Numbered from the stretch's first letter, positions 53,336 to 61,960 are shown. The stretch is 64,000 nt of DNA from Paenibacillus sp. BSR1-1 (GCF_030403775.1 NZ_JAQMWQ010000012.1:62001-126000), one strand, 5' to 3'. The notes: generated by a model from the sequence alone, not told the origin. Translations and numbers: made by a program.

Positions 53336-53440
53336 TCATTACCCGTGTAGCAAAAAATAGAGTTATCACGGTAAATGAAACCGCCTTTCATTGCCCTCGA
53401 AGCACGAACTACTGCTCTCGCGGTAAATGAAATCATCATT
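53336..53440. repeat. Third 52-bp period repeat, two clear units
   Basis: TCATTACCCGTG (53336) and TCATTGCCCTCG (53388) are 52 bp apart. Each is followed by CACGGTAAATGA or CGCGGTAAATGA as the opposite hairpin arm. A further partial unit overlaps the 3' end of the aldolase gene. It lies in the lacI-eda gap. Confidence 0.7.
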
Positions 53441-53450
53441 TCGGTTTCAC

Positions 53451-54086
53451 TTACCTCCGTGCAATCTGAACCTCTTCCATCAACTTCCGAGCGTTTTGTG
53501 TGACCTCGAATAAATAGTCCTCAGTCAGTGCCGCGGCAGGATCAACCAAGGAAGTTCCTACACCAACCGCAACCGCTCCTGCACGAATATAATCCCTGGC
53601 ATTTTGCAGGTTAATGCCTCCAGTTGGCATCAGCGGGATATGCGGCAGTGGACCGGCTACATTTTTAAAATAACCAGGCCCCACCGTTCCTGCAGGGAAA
53701 ACCTTGATCACATCGGCACCGTGCTCATAGGCGTTTAGAATTTCCGTTGGAGTAAAGGCACCCGGCACACTAATTACCCCGTACCGTTTCGTCATCCGGA
53801 TGGTTTCCACATTGACGGTTGGAGAAAAAACAAACTTCGATCCGGCCATAATAGCCGCCCGCGCTGTTTCTGGATCGAGGACAGTCCCTGCGCCAACTAA
53901 CAATTCATCCCCAAATACATCTGCAGCCTTTTCAATAATCGCTAAGGCCTTCGGCGTTTCCATCGTAATTTCTAAAGCTGTGACGCCGCCTTCTTTAAGG
54001 GCGTTCGCCATTGGAATAATCGATTCAAGTGTGGCCCCGCGAATGACCGCAACAACTGCTCTATTTTTTAGTTCCTCAATACCCAT
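53451..54086 (-). CDS. eda: 2-keto-3-deoxy-6-phosphogluconate aldolase
   Basis: A 211-residue class I aldolase splitting KDPG into pyruvate and glyceraldehyde 3-phosphate. The Schiff-base Lys is in DVIKVFPAGTVG and the catalytic Glu in TALEITMETP. It is the last gene of the KDG operon, 63 bp after the transporter gene. Confidence 0.95.
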   Translation of the reverse strand: MGIEELKNRAVVAVIRGATLESIIPMANALKEGGVTALEITMETPKALAIIEKAADVFGDELLVGAGTVLDPETARAAIMAGSKFVFSPTVNVETIRMTKRYGVISVPGAFTPTEILNAYEHGADVIKVFPAGTVGPGYFKNVAGPLPHIPLMPTGGINLQNARDYIRAGAVAVGVGTSLVDPAAALTEDYLFEVTQNARKLMEEVQIARR

Positions 54087-54149
54087 TCAAAATCTCTCCC
54101 TTTAATGGCCAACAGCTTTAGAGATGGAACTCTAAAGCTGCAGCCAGTT

Positions 54150-55430
54150 TTATGCACTTATTTTGGCATTCCCAGATTCTGTTTGTTTTTTCGCTGACTT
54201 AACTGCCCATACCGTTAAAATAGCGGATAGGAATAGTGAGCCTGCCATGAAGATATAAGAAGCACCAAAACCACCAGTTGCTCCATTCAAGTAACCAACT
54301 GCATAAGAGCCAGCAAAGGAACCTAATGCACCCATACTGTTAATCAGGGCCATCGCTCCGCCGGCTACATTACGCGGCAGGATTTCAGGAATGATCGCAA
54401 AGAATGGACCATATGGAGCATACATCGCTCCGCCGGCGATCACTAATAATATGAACGAAATCCAGAAATGGTCTGTTCCAATCGCATAAGAGGCATAGAA
54501 TGCAATCGCACCAATTAATAAAAACGGCCAAACAAATGCGTTTCGATTCAAGGTTTTATCAGAGAAATAAGAAGCAATTAACATAAGAATAATAGCTAAA
54601 ATATAAGGAACTGAAGACAACCAGCCTGTTTTGACGATATCCATATTTGGTGCTGCTTTAATAATCGATGGAAGCCACATTACAAATCCATATACCCCAA
54701 TGCTCCAAAGGAAGTATTGCGCACTTAACAAAATAACGGGTTTAGATTTAAAGGCCTCGCTATAATTTTTAACAGGTTTAATCCCTTCCTGTTCTTTTGC
54801 TAACTGTTGTTCAAAATCTTTCTTTTCTTGTTCGGTTAACCATTTTGCTTCTCTAGGTTTGTCATTGACAACCTTCCACCAAATAAATGCCCAAATAACG
54901 GCAGGAAGACCTTCAGCAATAAACATCCATCTCCAGCCAACGGAGTTCACTAAATAACCAGAAACAATCGACATCCATAATACCGTTGCAGGGTTTCCTA
55001 AAATTAAGAACGTATTCGCACGAGAGCGTTCTGCCTTCGTAAACCAGTTACTTAAAAGGACCAGCATGGAAGGCATAACGGCACTTTCTACGACGCCAAG
55101 AGCAAAGCGAATCACAAATAATAATTTAACATTTGAGATCATACCTGTAAAAGAAGCTAATAACCCCCAGGCAATCAATGACCAGAAAATGAGGACCTTC
55201 GCACTTTTTTTCTCGGCAAATGCGGCACCAGGTACTTGGAAAAAGAAATAACCTAAGAAGAAAAGAGAGCCTAGCAAGGAAGAAGTACCCGCTGTAATGT
55301 GAAGATCCTCGGCTAAACCTGAAGCCGCCCCGAAGCCATAGTTGGCACGGTCAAGATAGGCAAGACTGTAAGTAATGAAAGCAATCGGAATTAAGCGCAG
55401 CCATCTTTGTTTCGCAATCGTTTGTTTCAT
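54150..55430 (-). CDS. MFS transporter for sugar acids (ACS family, GudP/ExuT-like)
   Basis: A 426-residue, twelve-helix major facilitator of the anion:cation symporter family. YSLAYLDRANYGFGAASGL and a central cytoplasmic loop with a Lys/Glu-rich stretch are typical of glucarate, hexuronate and tartrate carriers. Starting 1 bp after the KDG kinase stop, it probably imports a hexuronate, aldonate or ketodeoxy acid feeding KDG. Confidence 0.92.
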   Translation of the reverse strand: MKQTIAKQRWLRLIPIAFITYSLAYLDRANYGFGAASGLAEDLHITAGTSSLLGSLFFLGYFFFQVPGAAFAEKKSAKVLIFWSLIAWGLLASFTGMISNVKLLFVIRFALGVVESAVMPSMLVLLSNWFTKAERSRANTFLILGNPATVLWMSIVSGYLVNSVGWRWMFIAEGLPAVIWAFIWWKVVNDKPREAKWLTEQEKKDFEQQLAKEQEGIKPVKNYSEAFKSKPVILLSAQYFLWSIGVYGFVMWLPSIIKAAPNMDIVKTGWLSSVPYILAIILMLIASYFSDKTLNRNAFVWPFLLIGAIAFYASYAIGTDHFWISFILLVIAGGAMYAPYGPFFAIIPEILPRNVAGGAMALINSMGALGSFAGSYAVGYLNGATGGFGASYIFMAGSLFLSAILTVWAVKSAKKQTESGNAKISA

Positions 55431-55431
55431 G

Positions 55432-56391
55432 TCATTTCACTCCCTGTAAATTTTCTTCTATATATTTTTGCAGTTGATAATAGGTTGGGTAGCCATCATT
55501 ATCCCCCGGTGATTGAACAGCTAGAGAACCAATTGCATTTCCCCTTGCAACTGTTTCCTGAATCGAAAGTTTCTCCAAGAGTCCGCTAATGACACCAACA
55601 GCGAAGCCATCTCCGGCCCCAACCGTATCAATAACTGCTTTCACTTTAAAGCCTGGAACTGTTCCTTCTTCAAAAGCGGTTTTATAAAAGGCTCCTTCTT
55701 CCCCAAGCTTAATCACCACGAGCTCAACACCACTTTCTAAGTAAAAAGAAGCAATATCTCGCGGGTTCTTATAGCCAGTCAAGATTTCACCCTCTGTAAT
55801 TCCCGGGAGCACATAGTTAGCTCGGAAGGCAACGGCATTGATTTGTTCCACCATTTCTTCTTTTGATGCCCAGAGTGATGGCCGTAAATTCGGATCAAAC
55901 GAGACCGTTCGGCCATTATTTTTCATAAAAGATAAGGCATGTTTGGCATAGGCCCTAGCCTGTTCCGAAATGGCCAACGGAATCCCGGTCAAATGCAGGT
56001 GTTTCGCGGATTGAAAATAATCTTCATTGAAATCAGCGATTTGCAGGTGGCTTGCGGCCGAGCCTTTTCGGAAATATTGTACCTCAGGATCCCCCTCCAG
56101 CTCTCTGGATTTCAGTTGAAACCCAGTTGGATGCTGTTCATCGAGTAAAACCTGCTCAATGTTGACGTTTTCATTTTTAAGCCGTTCGATAATGAACCTT
56201 CCAAAAGGATCGCTGCCTACCTTACTGACCCAGCCAGCCCGAAGTCCCAGCCGGGCAAGGCCGATGGCCACATTGGTTTCCGCACCAGCAAGCTCGAGGG
56301 TGAATTGATTGATTTGGTGTAAGGAACCAGGCTGATTGGCCATAAACATCGCCATCGCTTCACCAAAGGTAATGACATCTAGCTGTTGCAT
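55432..56391 (-). CDS. kdgK: 2-keto-3-deoxygluconate kinase (PfkB family)
   Basis: A 319-residue ribokinase-fold sugar kinase. It has the N-terminal GAETNVAIGLARLG and the C-terminal PfkB signature DTVGAGDGFAVGVISGLL with the catalytic Asp in GAGDGF. It phosphorylates KDG to KDPG for the aldolase encoded downstream. Its start overlaps the TIM-barrel gene by 13 bp, so they are translationally coupled. Confidence 0.93.
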   Translation of the reverse strand: MQQLDVITFGEAMAMFMANQPGSLHQINQFTLELAGAETNVAIGLARLGLRAGWVSKVGSDPFGRFIIERLKNENVNIEQVLLDEQHPTGFQLKSRELEGDPEVQYFRKGSAASHLQIADFNEDYFQSAKHLHLTGIPLAISEQARAYAKHALSFMKNNGRTVSFDPNLRPSLWASKEEMVEQINAVAFRANYVLPGITEGEILTGYKNPRDIASFYLESGVELVVIKLGEEGAFYKTAFEEGTVPGFKVKAVIDTVGAGDGFAVGVISGLLEKLSIQETVARGNAIGSLAVQSPGDNDGYPTYYQLQKYIEENLQGVK

Positions 56392-57149
56392 GAAATTGCC
56401 TCGCTTTCTAATACTAATTCCGAGATTAAATCGATATAGTCCTTTGTTTTCTCCTTCGGCTCAATCGGGAATTCAAGCGCTTTCACCATCGTGCTTGGAA
56501 AATGCTGCATGACTTTTTTCCAGCTATGATTCCCTTCTCTTTGAAGTGGTATGGTGATCGGCCCTTCTTCCACTTGTTTTAAATGAAGATAAAGGACGTA
56601 CGGTGCGAGTTTATCAAGAGCATCCTCTACACTTTGGCCAGAGTAATACCAGTTTCCAGCATCAAAGGTCATTTTAACGGGAACCATTTGGTCGGTAACG
56701 TTTTCAAAAAAGGATGCTAACTGGCTGACATTTCCGCCATGGGATGTCTGGTCATTTTCAACCAATAATTGAATGTTTTTGTATTGGTTTAGGTAAGCTG
56801 CGAGATCATTTATGTTTGAAGCATCATGTTGATAATGCCCGAGTGACACCTTAAGCCACTTTGCCCCCATCGTCATCGCTTCTTGAAAAATCTCAGTTAA
56901 TTCTGTTTTATTTAATTGATGATTCTCTTTCCATAATTCAATGGGAGCGGAGTATACGGGAAAAAGTCCATTGCTTGCCATTTCACTTCGAATTTTATCT
57001 AGCTGCGGATCTTGGACCGGCAATAATTCACGGCGAATCTCGACCCCAAAAGCTCCTGATTGAGCAATAAGTTGGATAAAGGATTCCTGGCCATTCTCTA
57101 ACACTTTGAATCTATCAAAAGCATTCAACGGAACAATCACGTTTTGCAT
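56379..57149 (-). CDS. Sugar phosphate isomerase/epimerase-like TIM-barrel protein
   Basis: A 256-residue AP-endonuclease-2-type TIM barrel. Likely metal ligands are in LLVENDQTSHGG, VKMTFDAGNWYYSG and VLYLHLKQ, and near KALEFP. It is the first gene of the KDG operon. No kduI or uxaC is present, so it may perform an isomerisation, epimerisation or dehydration upstream of KDG. The substrate is unknown. Confidence 0.8.
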   Translation of the reverse strand: MQNVIVPLNAFDRFKVLENGQESFIQLIAQSGAFGVEIRRELLPVQDPQLDKIRSEMASNGLFPVYSAPIELWKENHQLNKTELTEIFQEAMTMGAKWLKVSLGHYQHDASNINDLAAYLNQYKNIQLLVENDQTSHGGNVSQLASFFENVTDQMVPVKMTFDAGNWYYSGQSVEDALDKLAPYVLYLHLKQVEEGPITIPLQREGNHSWKKVMQHFPSTMVKALEFPIEPKEKTKDYIDLISELVLESEAISCNS

Positions 57150-57179
57150 GTTAAAGATCCTTTCTAAGCTGTAATTTGA

Positions 57180-57217
57180 TAAATCGATTTACTAAACCGG
57201 TTTACTAAATCGATTTA
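57180..57217. promoter_or_regulatory. Triple LacI-type operator of the KDG operon
   Basis: Three 12-bp palindromes lie in tandem, each separated by one C: TAAATCGATTTA (57180), TAAACCGGTTTA (57193), TAAATCGATTTA (57206). The first lies 30 bp before the operon start codon. The same core stands before hxlA. Confidence 0.88.
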
Positions 57218-57313
57218 TTTTTATTATAAAGACAATGTAAGCGTTTTTCAAGAGGGGATTTTTTATTTTTTTAAAGAAGGGTGTGTTAAAAAAGCCATTT
57301 GATTTTTAACACT

Positions 57314-57500
57314 GTTGATTGGAGCGGAAGGCGCGAAGACTCCTCGAAAATGCTATCGCATTTCCTTCGTGCGTGGGCAGATTCGAGGAAGCAATTCAAT
57401 GTCCTGCGGGAGTACGGGGCAGGGAAGACCCCGCAGGCGCTAAAGCGCCGAGGAGGCTTCCACGCCCGCGGAAAGCGAAGCACCTGGAGCGCAAATCAAC
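57314..57500. repeat. GC-rich dispersed intergenic element (187 bp) with terminal inverted repeats
   Basis: The element begins GTTGATT and ends AATCAAC. Inside are several nested palindromes (TGCGGGAGTACG, CCCCGCAGG, GGCGCTAAAGCGCC, GAGGCTTCCACGCCC). Its base composition is much richer in GC than the flanks. Elements of this kind are known in Bacillaceae intergenic regions. Small ORFs across it are not considered genes. Confidence 0.8.
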
Positions 57501-57529
57501 AACCCGTATTAACTGAACTATAGAGAAAA

Positions 57530-57577
57530 TAAAAACCCCTCTCATCACTTTAGTTTACAAAATGATAAAAGGGGTTT
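57530..57577 (-). terminator. Terminator of the AmiS-nupC operon
   Basis: AACCCCT...TCATCA pairs with TGATAAAAGGGGTT around a loop; on the minus strand the stem is followed by TTTTATTTTC. Confidence 0.75.
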
Positions 57578-57594
57578 GTTGCATTTTTAAATGA

Positions 57595-58770
57595 TTACAG
57601 GAACAAACCTACGATCGTTCCAGTTAAGACTGATCCCATTGTAGCTACTAACAATACCTTTAGACCAACCTTCGCTAACTCACTTGCCTTTTCACCATTG
57701 ATAGCTTGTACCGTTCCTAAAATTATTCCAATAGATGAAAAGTTCGCGAATGATACTAAGAATGATGATACGATTCCTACAGTCTTATGAGACATATGAG
57801 GGATCATTTTCATGAAGTCTAACATCGCAACGAATTCATTAGCCGCTACCTTAGTACCCATGACAGAGCCGGCTTTGATAATCTCATTAGCTGGAATACC
57901 CATGATCCATGCGATTGGCGCAAATATATATCCAAGTACACCAGTAAAAGAGATACCGAAGATGGAAGTGAAAATCCAGTTAACGGCTGCAATCAATCCA
58001 ACATAAGTGATAAGCATAGCACCAACGATTAACGCTGTCTTTCCGCCAAGCAATGTCCAGTTGCCGATTGCTTCGAAAAAAGATTTCTCAGGAATCATTC
58101 CCTTAATATCGATTATTTCATCTTCTTCTTTTCGGACAGGACATACGATCGTTGATAAGATAAGTCCGGAGAATACGTTAATTGGTAACGCTACTAATAC
58201 GTACTCCGCCGGAATCATTTGCATGTATGCACCTAAGATTGAACAGCTGACCGCAACAAGTGAAGAAGTAACAACAACGAATAAGCGGTTGCCAGAAAGA
58301 CTTGGAATGAATGATTTTACAGACAGGATAGCAGAAGTATCACCAAATACCATAGAATTCACCGCAACAAATGATTCGACCTTTGGCAATCCTGTTATTT
58401 TACTTACGGCACCGCCAATGTATTTAATCGCTAATGGCAATATTCTTGAATAAGTCAAAATACCTAAAATAGCGGTTACGAATACAATCATCATTAGAAC
58501 ATTTACAAAGAAATAATTCTTTCCTGCAAGGTCCCCGAATACGAAGGAGATACCGTCATTACCGAAAGAAAGAACTTTATTAAAGCCCGCTACGATCTTG
58601 TTTAGAACTTTTTTACCAATTGAAGTGTTCAGCATAAACCAGGCTATTAACAACTGAACGGCTGTCATGATCCCAACTGCACGATAATTGATGTTTTTCT
58701 TATCGTTTGACATCAACCAGGCTATACCCATGAGAACAAGGATTCCAATGATTCCAATTATGATTGACAT
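57595..58770 (-). CDS. nupC: NupC-family concentrative nucleoside transporter
   Basis: A 391-residue CNT symporter. FVAVNSMVFGDTSAILSVKS and the C-terminal ASFLVSFANFSSIGIILG-like stretch (VSFANFSSIGIILGTVQ) are family signatures for nucleoside and cation binding. It lies 1 bp after the AmiS/UreI gene, so both are cotranscribed. Confidence 0.94.
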   Translation of the reverse strand: MSIIIGIIGILVLMGIAWLMSNDKKNINYRAVGIMTAVQLLIAWFMLNTSIGKKVLNKIVAGFNKVLSFGNDGISFVFGDLAGKNYFFVNVLMMIVFVTAILGILTYSRILPLAIKYIGGAVSKITGLPKVESFVAVNSMVFGDTSAILSVKSFIPSLSGNRLFVVVTSSLVAVSCSILGAYMQMIPAEYVLVALPINVFSGLILSTIVCPVRKEEDEIIDIKGMIPEKSFFEAIGNWTLLGGKTALIVGAMLITYVGLIAAVNWIFTSIFGISFTGVLGYIFAPIAWIMGIPANEIIKAGSVMGTKVAANEFVAMLDFMKMIPHMSHKTVGIVSSFLVSFANFSSIGIILGTVQAINGEKASELAKVGLKVLLVATMGSVLTGTIVGLFL

Positions 58771-58771
58771 A

Positions 58772-59419
58772 TTATTTTACCTCCAAAGCATTGATTACAG
58801 GGATTGCTTCACTTCTTTTTTCTTTATTATTTGAAAGTTTCCATCTAAAAAAACTAACAATAAAATAAACATTAGCTAGAATTAATACACAGGTCCAAAT
58901 TCGGTAGACATTTTGTGTATTCCAGACACCTAAAAAATATAGGAGCGCTGGGATGGTCAAGGTTACCCATGATTGAACAAAGGCAACCACTCCAATATAA
59001 TGTTCAATTTTTTTATTAAGCGCATTTGATAAGAAGAACAGAAACCATAAAAATGTCCACATGCCCCATGTTAGTGCATTGACTGCATCATGAAAGTGAA
59101 TAATAGATGTTAGGGTATACACAACACCAACTAAACTAACCCAGAGACTAAACCAACCGAGTCCACTGCCATTAAGTCCCTTTAATGCGGTGAACCCAAC
59201 ATATAAATAAGTTAAGCCAAATAAAAAAATTGATGCATTATTATAAAGCTCCCAATGATCTTGATTTGAAACAACGATCAAATAGGATGGGATAATTATT
59301 TGAAGGGTACCTACGAAAAGATTAAAGATACCTACACTTTTTGCATCCGCTTTCCCTAACAGCATAAGACTGTTTAGAAATAAGACAGCACCTGAAAGAA
59401 ATAAACCAACAAAACCCAT
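58772..59419 (-). CDS. AmiS/UreI-family urea/amide channel
   Basis: A 215-residue protein with six predicted membrane helices, starting MGFVGLFLSGAVLFLNSLML, characteristic of the AmiS/UreI family (acid-activated urea channels and short-chain amide transporters). No urease or amidase genes are in the window. The nucleoside transporter downstream suggests shared use of purine-derived nitrogen; guanine deaminase lies at 42.3 kb. Confidence 0.88.
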   Translation of the reverse strand: MGFVGLFLSGAVLFLNSLMLLGKADAKSVGIFNLFVGTLQIIIPSYLIVVSNQDHWELYNNASIFLFGLTYLYVGFTALKGLNGSGLGWFSLWVSLVGVVYTLTSIIHFHDAVNALTWGMWTFLWFLFFLSNALNKKIEHYIGVVAFVQSWVTLTIPALLYFLGVWNTQNVYRIWTCVLILANVYFIVSFFRWKLSNNKEKRSEAIPVINALEVK

Positions 59420-59683
59420 TATGTTCCTCCCTCACTTTATCCAAGGAATTTCTAACAAAAGATAGTTTTCCATGAAACGCTTTCACTCATTAAATACCTA
59501 AATAATATATCATACATTTTGAACAAAAGTTAAATTATATTTGAACCAAATTTTAATTTATTTTTTTCCATTTTCATTAAAAATGCCCATTCCAAAAGAA
59601 CTCTAATAATAAAATACTCAAATTTATTTAAAAAGTATGAAACTTTGTAAAAGTCAGATGAAAAAATGTAAATATTAAGAACA
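59420..59683. other. AT-rich intergenic region upstream of the AmiS gene
   Basis: No gene is seen. A 13-bp palindrome TGAAACGCTTTCA lies at 59473-59485, close to the cre consensus but one base too short in the left half. Confidence 0.4.
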
Positions 59684-59713
59684 TAAAAAAAGCTGCCATA
59701 ATGACAGCTTTGA
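59684..59713 (-). terminator. Terminator of the quinone reductase gene
   Basis: AAGCTG...CAGCTT stem (59690-59710) with seven T residues following on the minus strand. Confidence 0.85.
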
Positions 59714-59770
59714 TTTATAATCCCTTATATTACGCTTCTTTAGGATATTATTGCAAACATAGACGAAGAG

Positions 59771-60352
59771 CTAAAGTCTTTTAAAATAATTTAAAATCTT
59801 GTCTAGTTTTTTCATTTGGTTTCCCCTTGGACTTTCCATATTCCCAAATTCAAAGAACTTCACTTTCTTAATCCCCACGAAATTAAATAAGGCTCTTTTC
59901 ATTAGGATTTTATGTGCATTATTCAACCAAAAAAGTGGATAGTGCTCAGGTCCCTTCATGGTAGATATACAAATTACGGACTTTCCTTTCAGCAGCCCTT
60001 CGGGGAAATATCCCTTTTTATCTTTATAGGCAAAATTGGAGGCAAATAATTGGTCGATATATCCCAAAAGCATCGCGGGAGGTCTTCCCCACCAAATAGG
60101 GTAGATAAAAACAATCTTGTCGGCCCATGTAAGTTGCTGTCTATATTTTTCAATATTAGGATCAGTATGCATATCTCGTCTTCGTTTTAGTTCGTTAAAC
60201 AATAGAAGTGGGTTAAAACCCTCATCATATAAATCTAACACCTGTAACTCTTTAACATGAGGATTCTCTTTACTGCCTTTGATAACGTTTTGTAAAAATG
60301 CATAATTTAAACTATTATGATTTGGATACGTATAAACAATTAACATTTTCAT
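59771..60352 (-). CDS. NAD(P)H-dependent quinone/flavin oxidoreductase (flavodoxin-like fold)
   Basis: A 193-residue flavodoxin-fold protein of the YwrO/KefF/MdaB group. It opens MKMLIVYTYPNHNSLNYAF and contains IVFIYPIWWGRPPAMLLGYID, which binds FMN or FAD. The start at 60352 follows AGAGGTG; the longer frame from 60394 lacks a site. It is divergent from a MarR gene with palindromic operators between them, so it is likely induced by quinones or electrophiles. Confidence 0.9.
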   Translation of the reverse strand: MKMLIVYTYPNHNSLNYAFLQNVIKGSKENPHVKELQVLDLYDEGFNPLLLFNELKRRRDMHTDPNIEKYRQQLTWADKIVFIYPIWWGRPPAMLLGYIDQLFASNFAYKDKKGYFPEGLLKGKSVICISTMKGPEHYPLFWLNNAHKILMKRALFNFVGIKKVKFFEFGNMESPRGNQMKKLDKILNYFKRL

Positions 60353-60366
60353 AAGGCACCTCTTAA

Positions 60367-60448
60367 TTATCATTTGATAACTAAATTGTAGCATCCTTAT
60401 ATTTAATTATCAATTGATAATTGTTTTTTGATAACTATTTTGTTATCT
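60367..60448. promoter_or_regulatory. Three palindromic sites between quinone reductase and marR genes
   Basis: TTATCATTTGATAA (60367), AATTATCAATTGATAATT (60405) and GATAAC...GTTATC (60430-60448) share the half-site TTATCA. They lie in the divergent promoter region and are the likely binding sites for the MarR regulator. Confidence 0.78.
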
Positions 60449-60468
60449 TGTCTTTATGAGGTGAGGTC

Positions 60469-60900
60469 ATGAACAAAAAAGAACTTTTTTACAAGCTCGT
60501 ATCATTTACAGCTGCTGTTCATCGTGTAACAAATGAATTAACGAAAAATGCAAAGCCAGATTCAATTTCGCAAGTTCAATATAATATTCTTGAATTTATC
60601 GCAGTGAATCAGCCTGTAACTCCTAGTGAAATTAACGATTGTCAAAATATGTCTATGTCAAACACTAGTCGTGAGCTTAGCAAGTTAAGTGAGAAAAAAT
60701 TAATTGAAAAGATGATTGATAGCAAGGACCGACGAAAACAATATGTTCGTCTATCACAGAATGGGGAAGTTGCAATGAAAGAAGCATTTGCTGTAATTGA
60801 AACCCGTTTCCTAAATCGAATACAAAATGCTTCTAAAGAAGATTTAATAGAGATTGAACTTGCAATCGATACGCTTCATAAAAAATTATTCCATCCTTAA
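60469..60900 (+). CDS. MarR-family transcriptional regulator
   Basis: A 143-residue winged-helix regulator. The recognition region is VTPSEINDCQNMSMSNTSRE and the wing SKDRRKQYVRLSQNG. GAGGTGAGG precedes the ATG. It presumably represses the divergent quinone reductase gene and itself. Confidence 0.93.
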   Translation: MNKKELFYKLVSFTAAVHRVTNELTKNAKPDSISQVQYNILEFIAVNQPVTPSEINDCQNMSMSNTSRELSKLSEKKLIEKMIDSKDRRKQYVRLSQNGEVAMKEAFAVIETRFLNRIQNASKEDLIEIELAIDTLHKKLFHP

Positions 60901-60930
60901 GCATAGATTTTCATTTTCAGTTGATGAATA

Positions 60931-60972
60931 AAAAAAGTGAGTACTTGGCTTTTACCAATACTCACTTTTTTC
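60931..60972. terminator. Bidirectional terminator between marR and the HD-GYP gene
   Basis: AAAAAAGTGAGTA and TACTCACTTTTTT are the arms of a near-perfect stem between convergent genes. Confidence 0.92.
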
Positions 60973-60992
60973 TTTATTTCCTGCCCTACGGA

Positions 60993-61904
60993 TTAGTTAA
61001 TTCGTCCTTCTTCTCTTAATATTTGTTCGAAGGCCCCTACGACTTCCTTATCATAATGAGTGCCTGCCAGTCTCTTTAGTTCATCTATTGCAATCTGTTC
61101 TTTAAACGCTTTTCTATATGCTCGATCTTCTGTCATTGCATCGAATGTATCACTCACAGCAATAATTCTTGCTTCTAAAAGGATGTCATCTTCACTTAAT
61201 CCATATGGGTACCCAGTGCCGTTTAATTTTTCATGATGCTGTTCAATAATAGGTGCCAGTTCCTTATAATAGGAATTTTTTATCATTTCTGCACCTACTA
61301 CAGGGTGTTTCTTGATTATTTCAAATTCTTCGTCTGTTAAACGCCCAGGCTTATTTAAAATCTCAATTGGCACATGAATTTTCCCAATGTCATGAAGTAC
61401 TGCAGCCACAGTTAAATTCTCTAATTGTACTTTACTTAGTTTTAATTTTTTTGCTATTTTCACAGAATACTTTGCCACTCGATCACTATGCTTATATGTA
61501 TATCTATCTTTTAATTCTACTTGTTTCGTAATTTCCATAAGAGTAGATATGTCATTACTTATATGAACAAAGGTTTGTTCCGTAAAAACGCATAATAAGG
61601 TTACTTTCGATAAGGCAGTAAAGTGGATTGGATCTTTAAGACTTCTTGCGGAAAAATAATCTTCAGGACCTAATGTATGCTGTTTATTATCAAGTTCACA
61701 AACGACTTGGCCAGATAATAGATAATAAAACTCCAGAGCGTTAGCGTTCTCGCTTGGATAAACATAGAACATTCTTCCTTCTTCTATCTCTTGGTGGATA
61801 ATTTCAACCCCATCGCCACGAGTTAACAAACTAAATACTCCATTTTTTTCAAAATCTACTTTTTCGACAAAAGATCCCTTTTTTCCAAGCATAAAGCCTT
61901 CCAT
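60993..61904 (-). CDS. Cupin-HD-GYP protein, putative c-di-GMP phosphodiesterase
   Basis: A 303-residue protein with an N-terminal cupin-like sensor domain (about 20-105; ALEFYYLLSGQVVCELD) and a C-terminal HD-GYP domain. Catalytic motifs are AVLHDIGKIHVP and HHEKLNGTGYPYGL, with the HD and GYP signatures intact. It should degrade c-di-GMP. The start at 61904 follows AAGGCGG. It lies downstream of a c-di-GMP riboswitch-controlled gene but behind a terminator. Confidence 0.9.
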   Translation of the reverse strand: MEGFMLGKKGSFVEKVDFEKNGVFSLLTRGDGVEIIHQEIEEGRMFYVYPSENANALEFYYLLSGQVVCELDNKQHTLGPEDYFSARSLKDPIHFTALSKVTLLCVFTEQTFVHISNDISTLMEITKQVELKDRYTYKHSDRVAKYSVKIAKKLKLSKVQLENLTVAAVLHDIGKIHVPIEILNKPGRLTDEEFEIIKKHPVVGAEMIKNSYYKELAPIIEQHHEKLNGTGYPYGLSEDDILLEARIIAVSDTFDAMTEDRAYRKAFKEQIAIDELKRLAGTHYDKEVVGAFEQILREEGRIN

Positions 61905-61923
61905 AGTATCCCGCCTTAATACG

Positions 61924-61960
61924 AATAAAAACGAGCTCAATAAGAACTCGTTTTTATTTT
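61924..61960 (-). terminator. Terminator between the secreted coiled-coil gene and the HD-GYP gene
   Basis: AATAAAAACGAG and CTCGTTTTTATT form a perfect 12-bp stem with an 11-nt loop. Confidence 0.8.

Noticed and set aside
57299..57523. Overlapping ORFs in the GC-rich element
   Set aside because: They result from GC-rich palindromes; no homology or ribosome site, and both strands are equally open.
59473..59485. cre site before the AmiS-nupC operon
   Set aside because: TGAAACGCTTTCA is one base shorter than the cre consensus, so spacing is wrong for CcpA.
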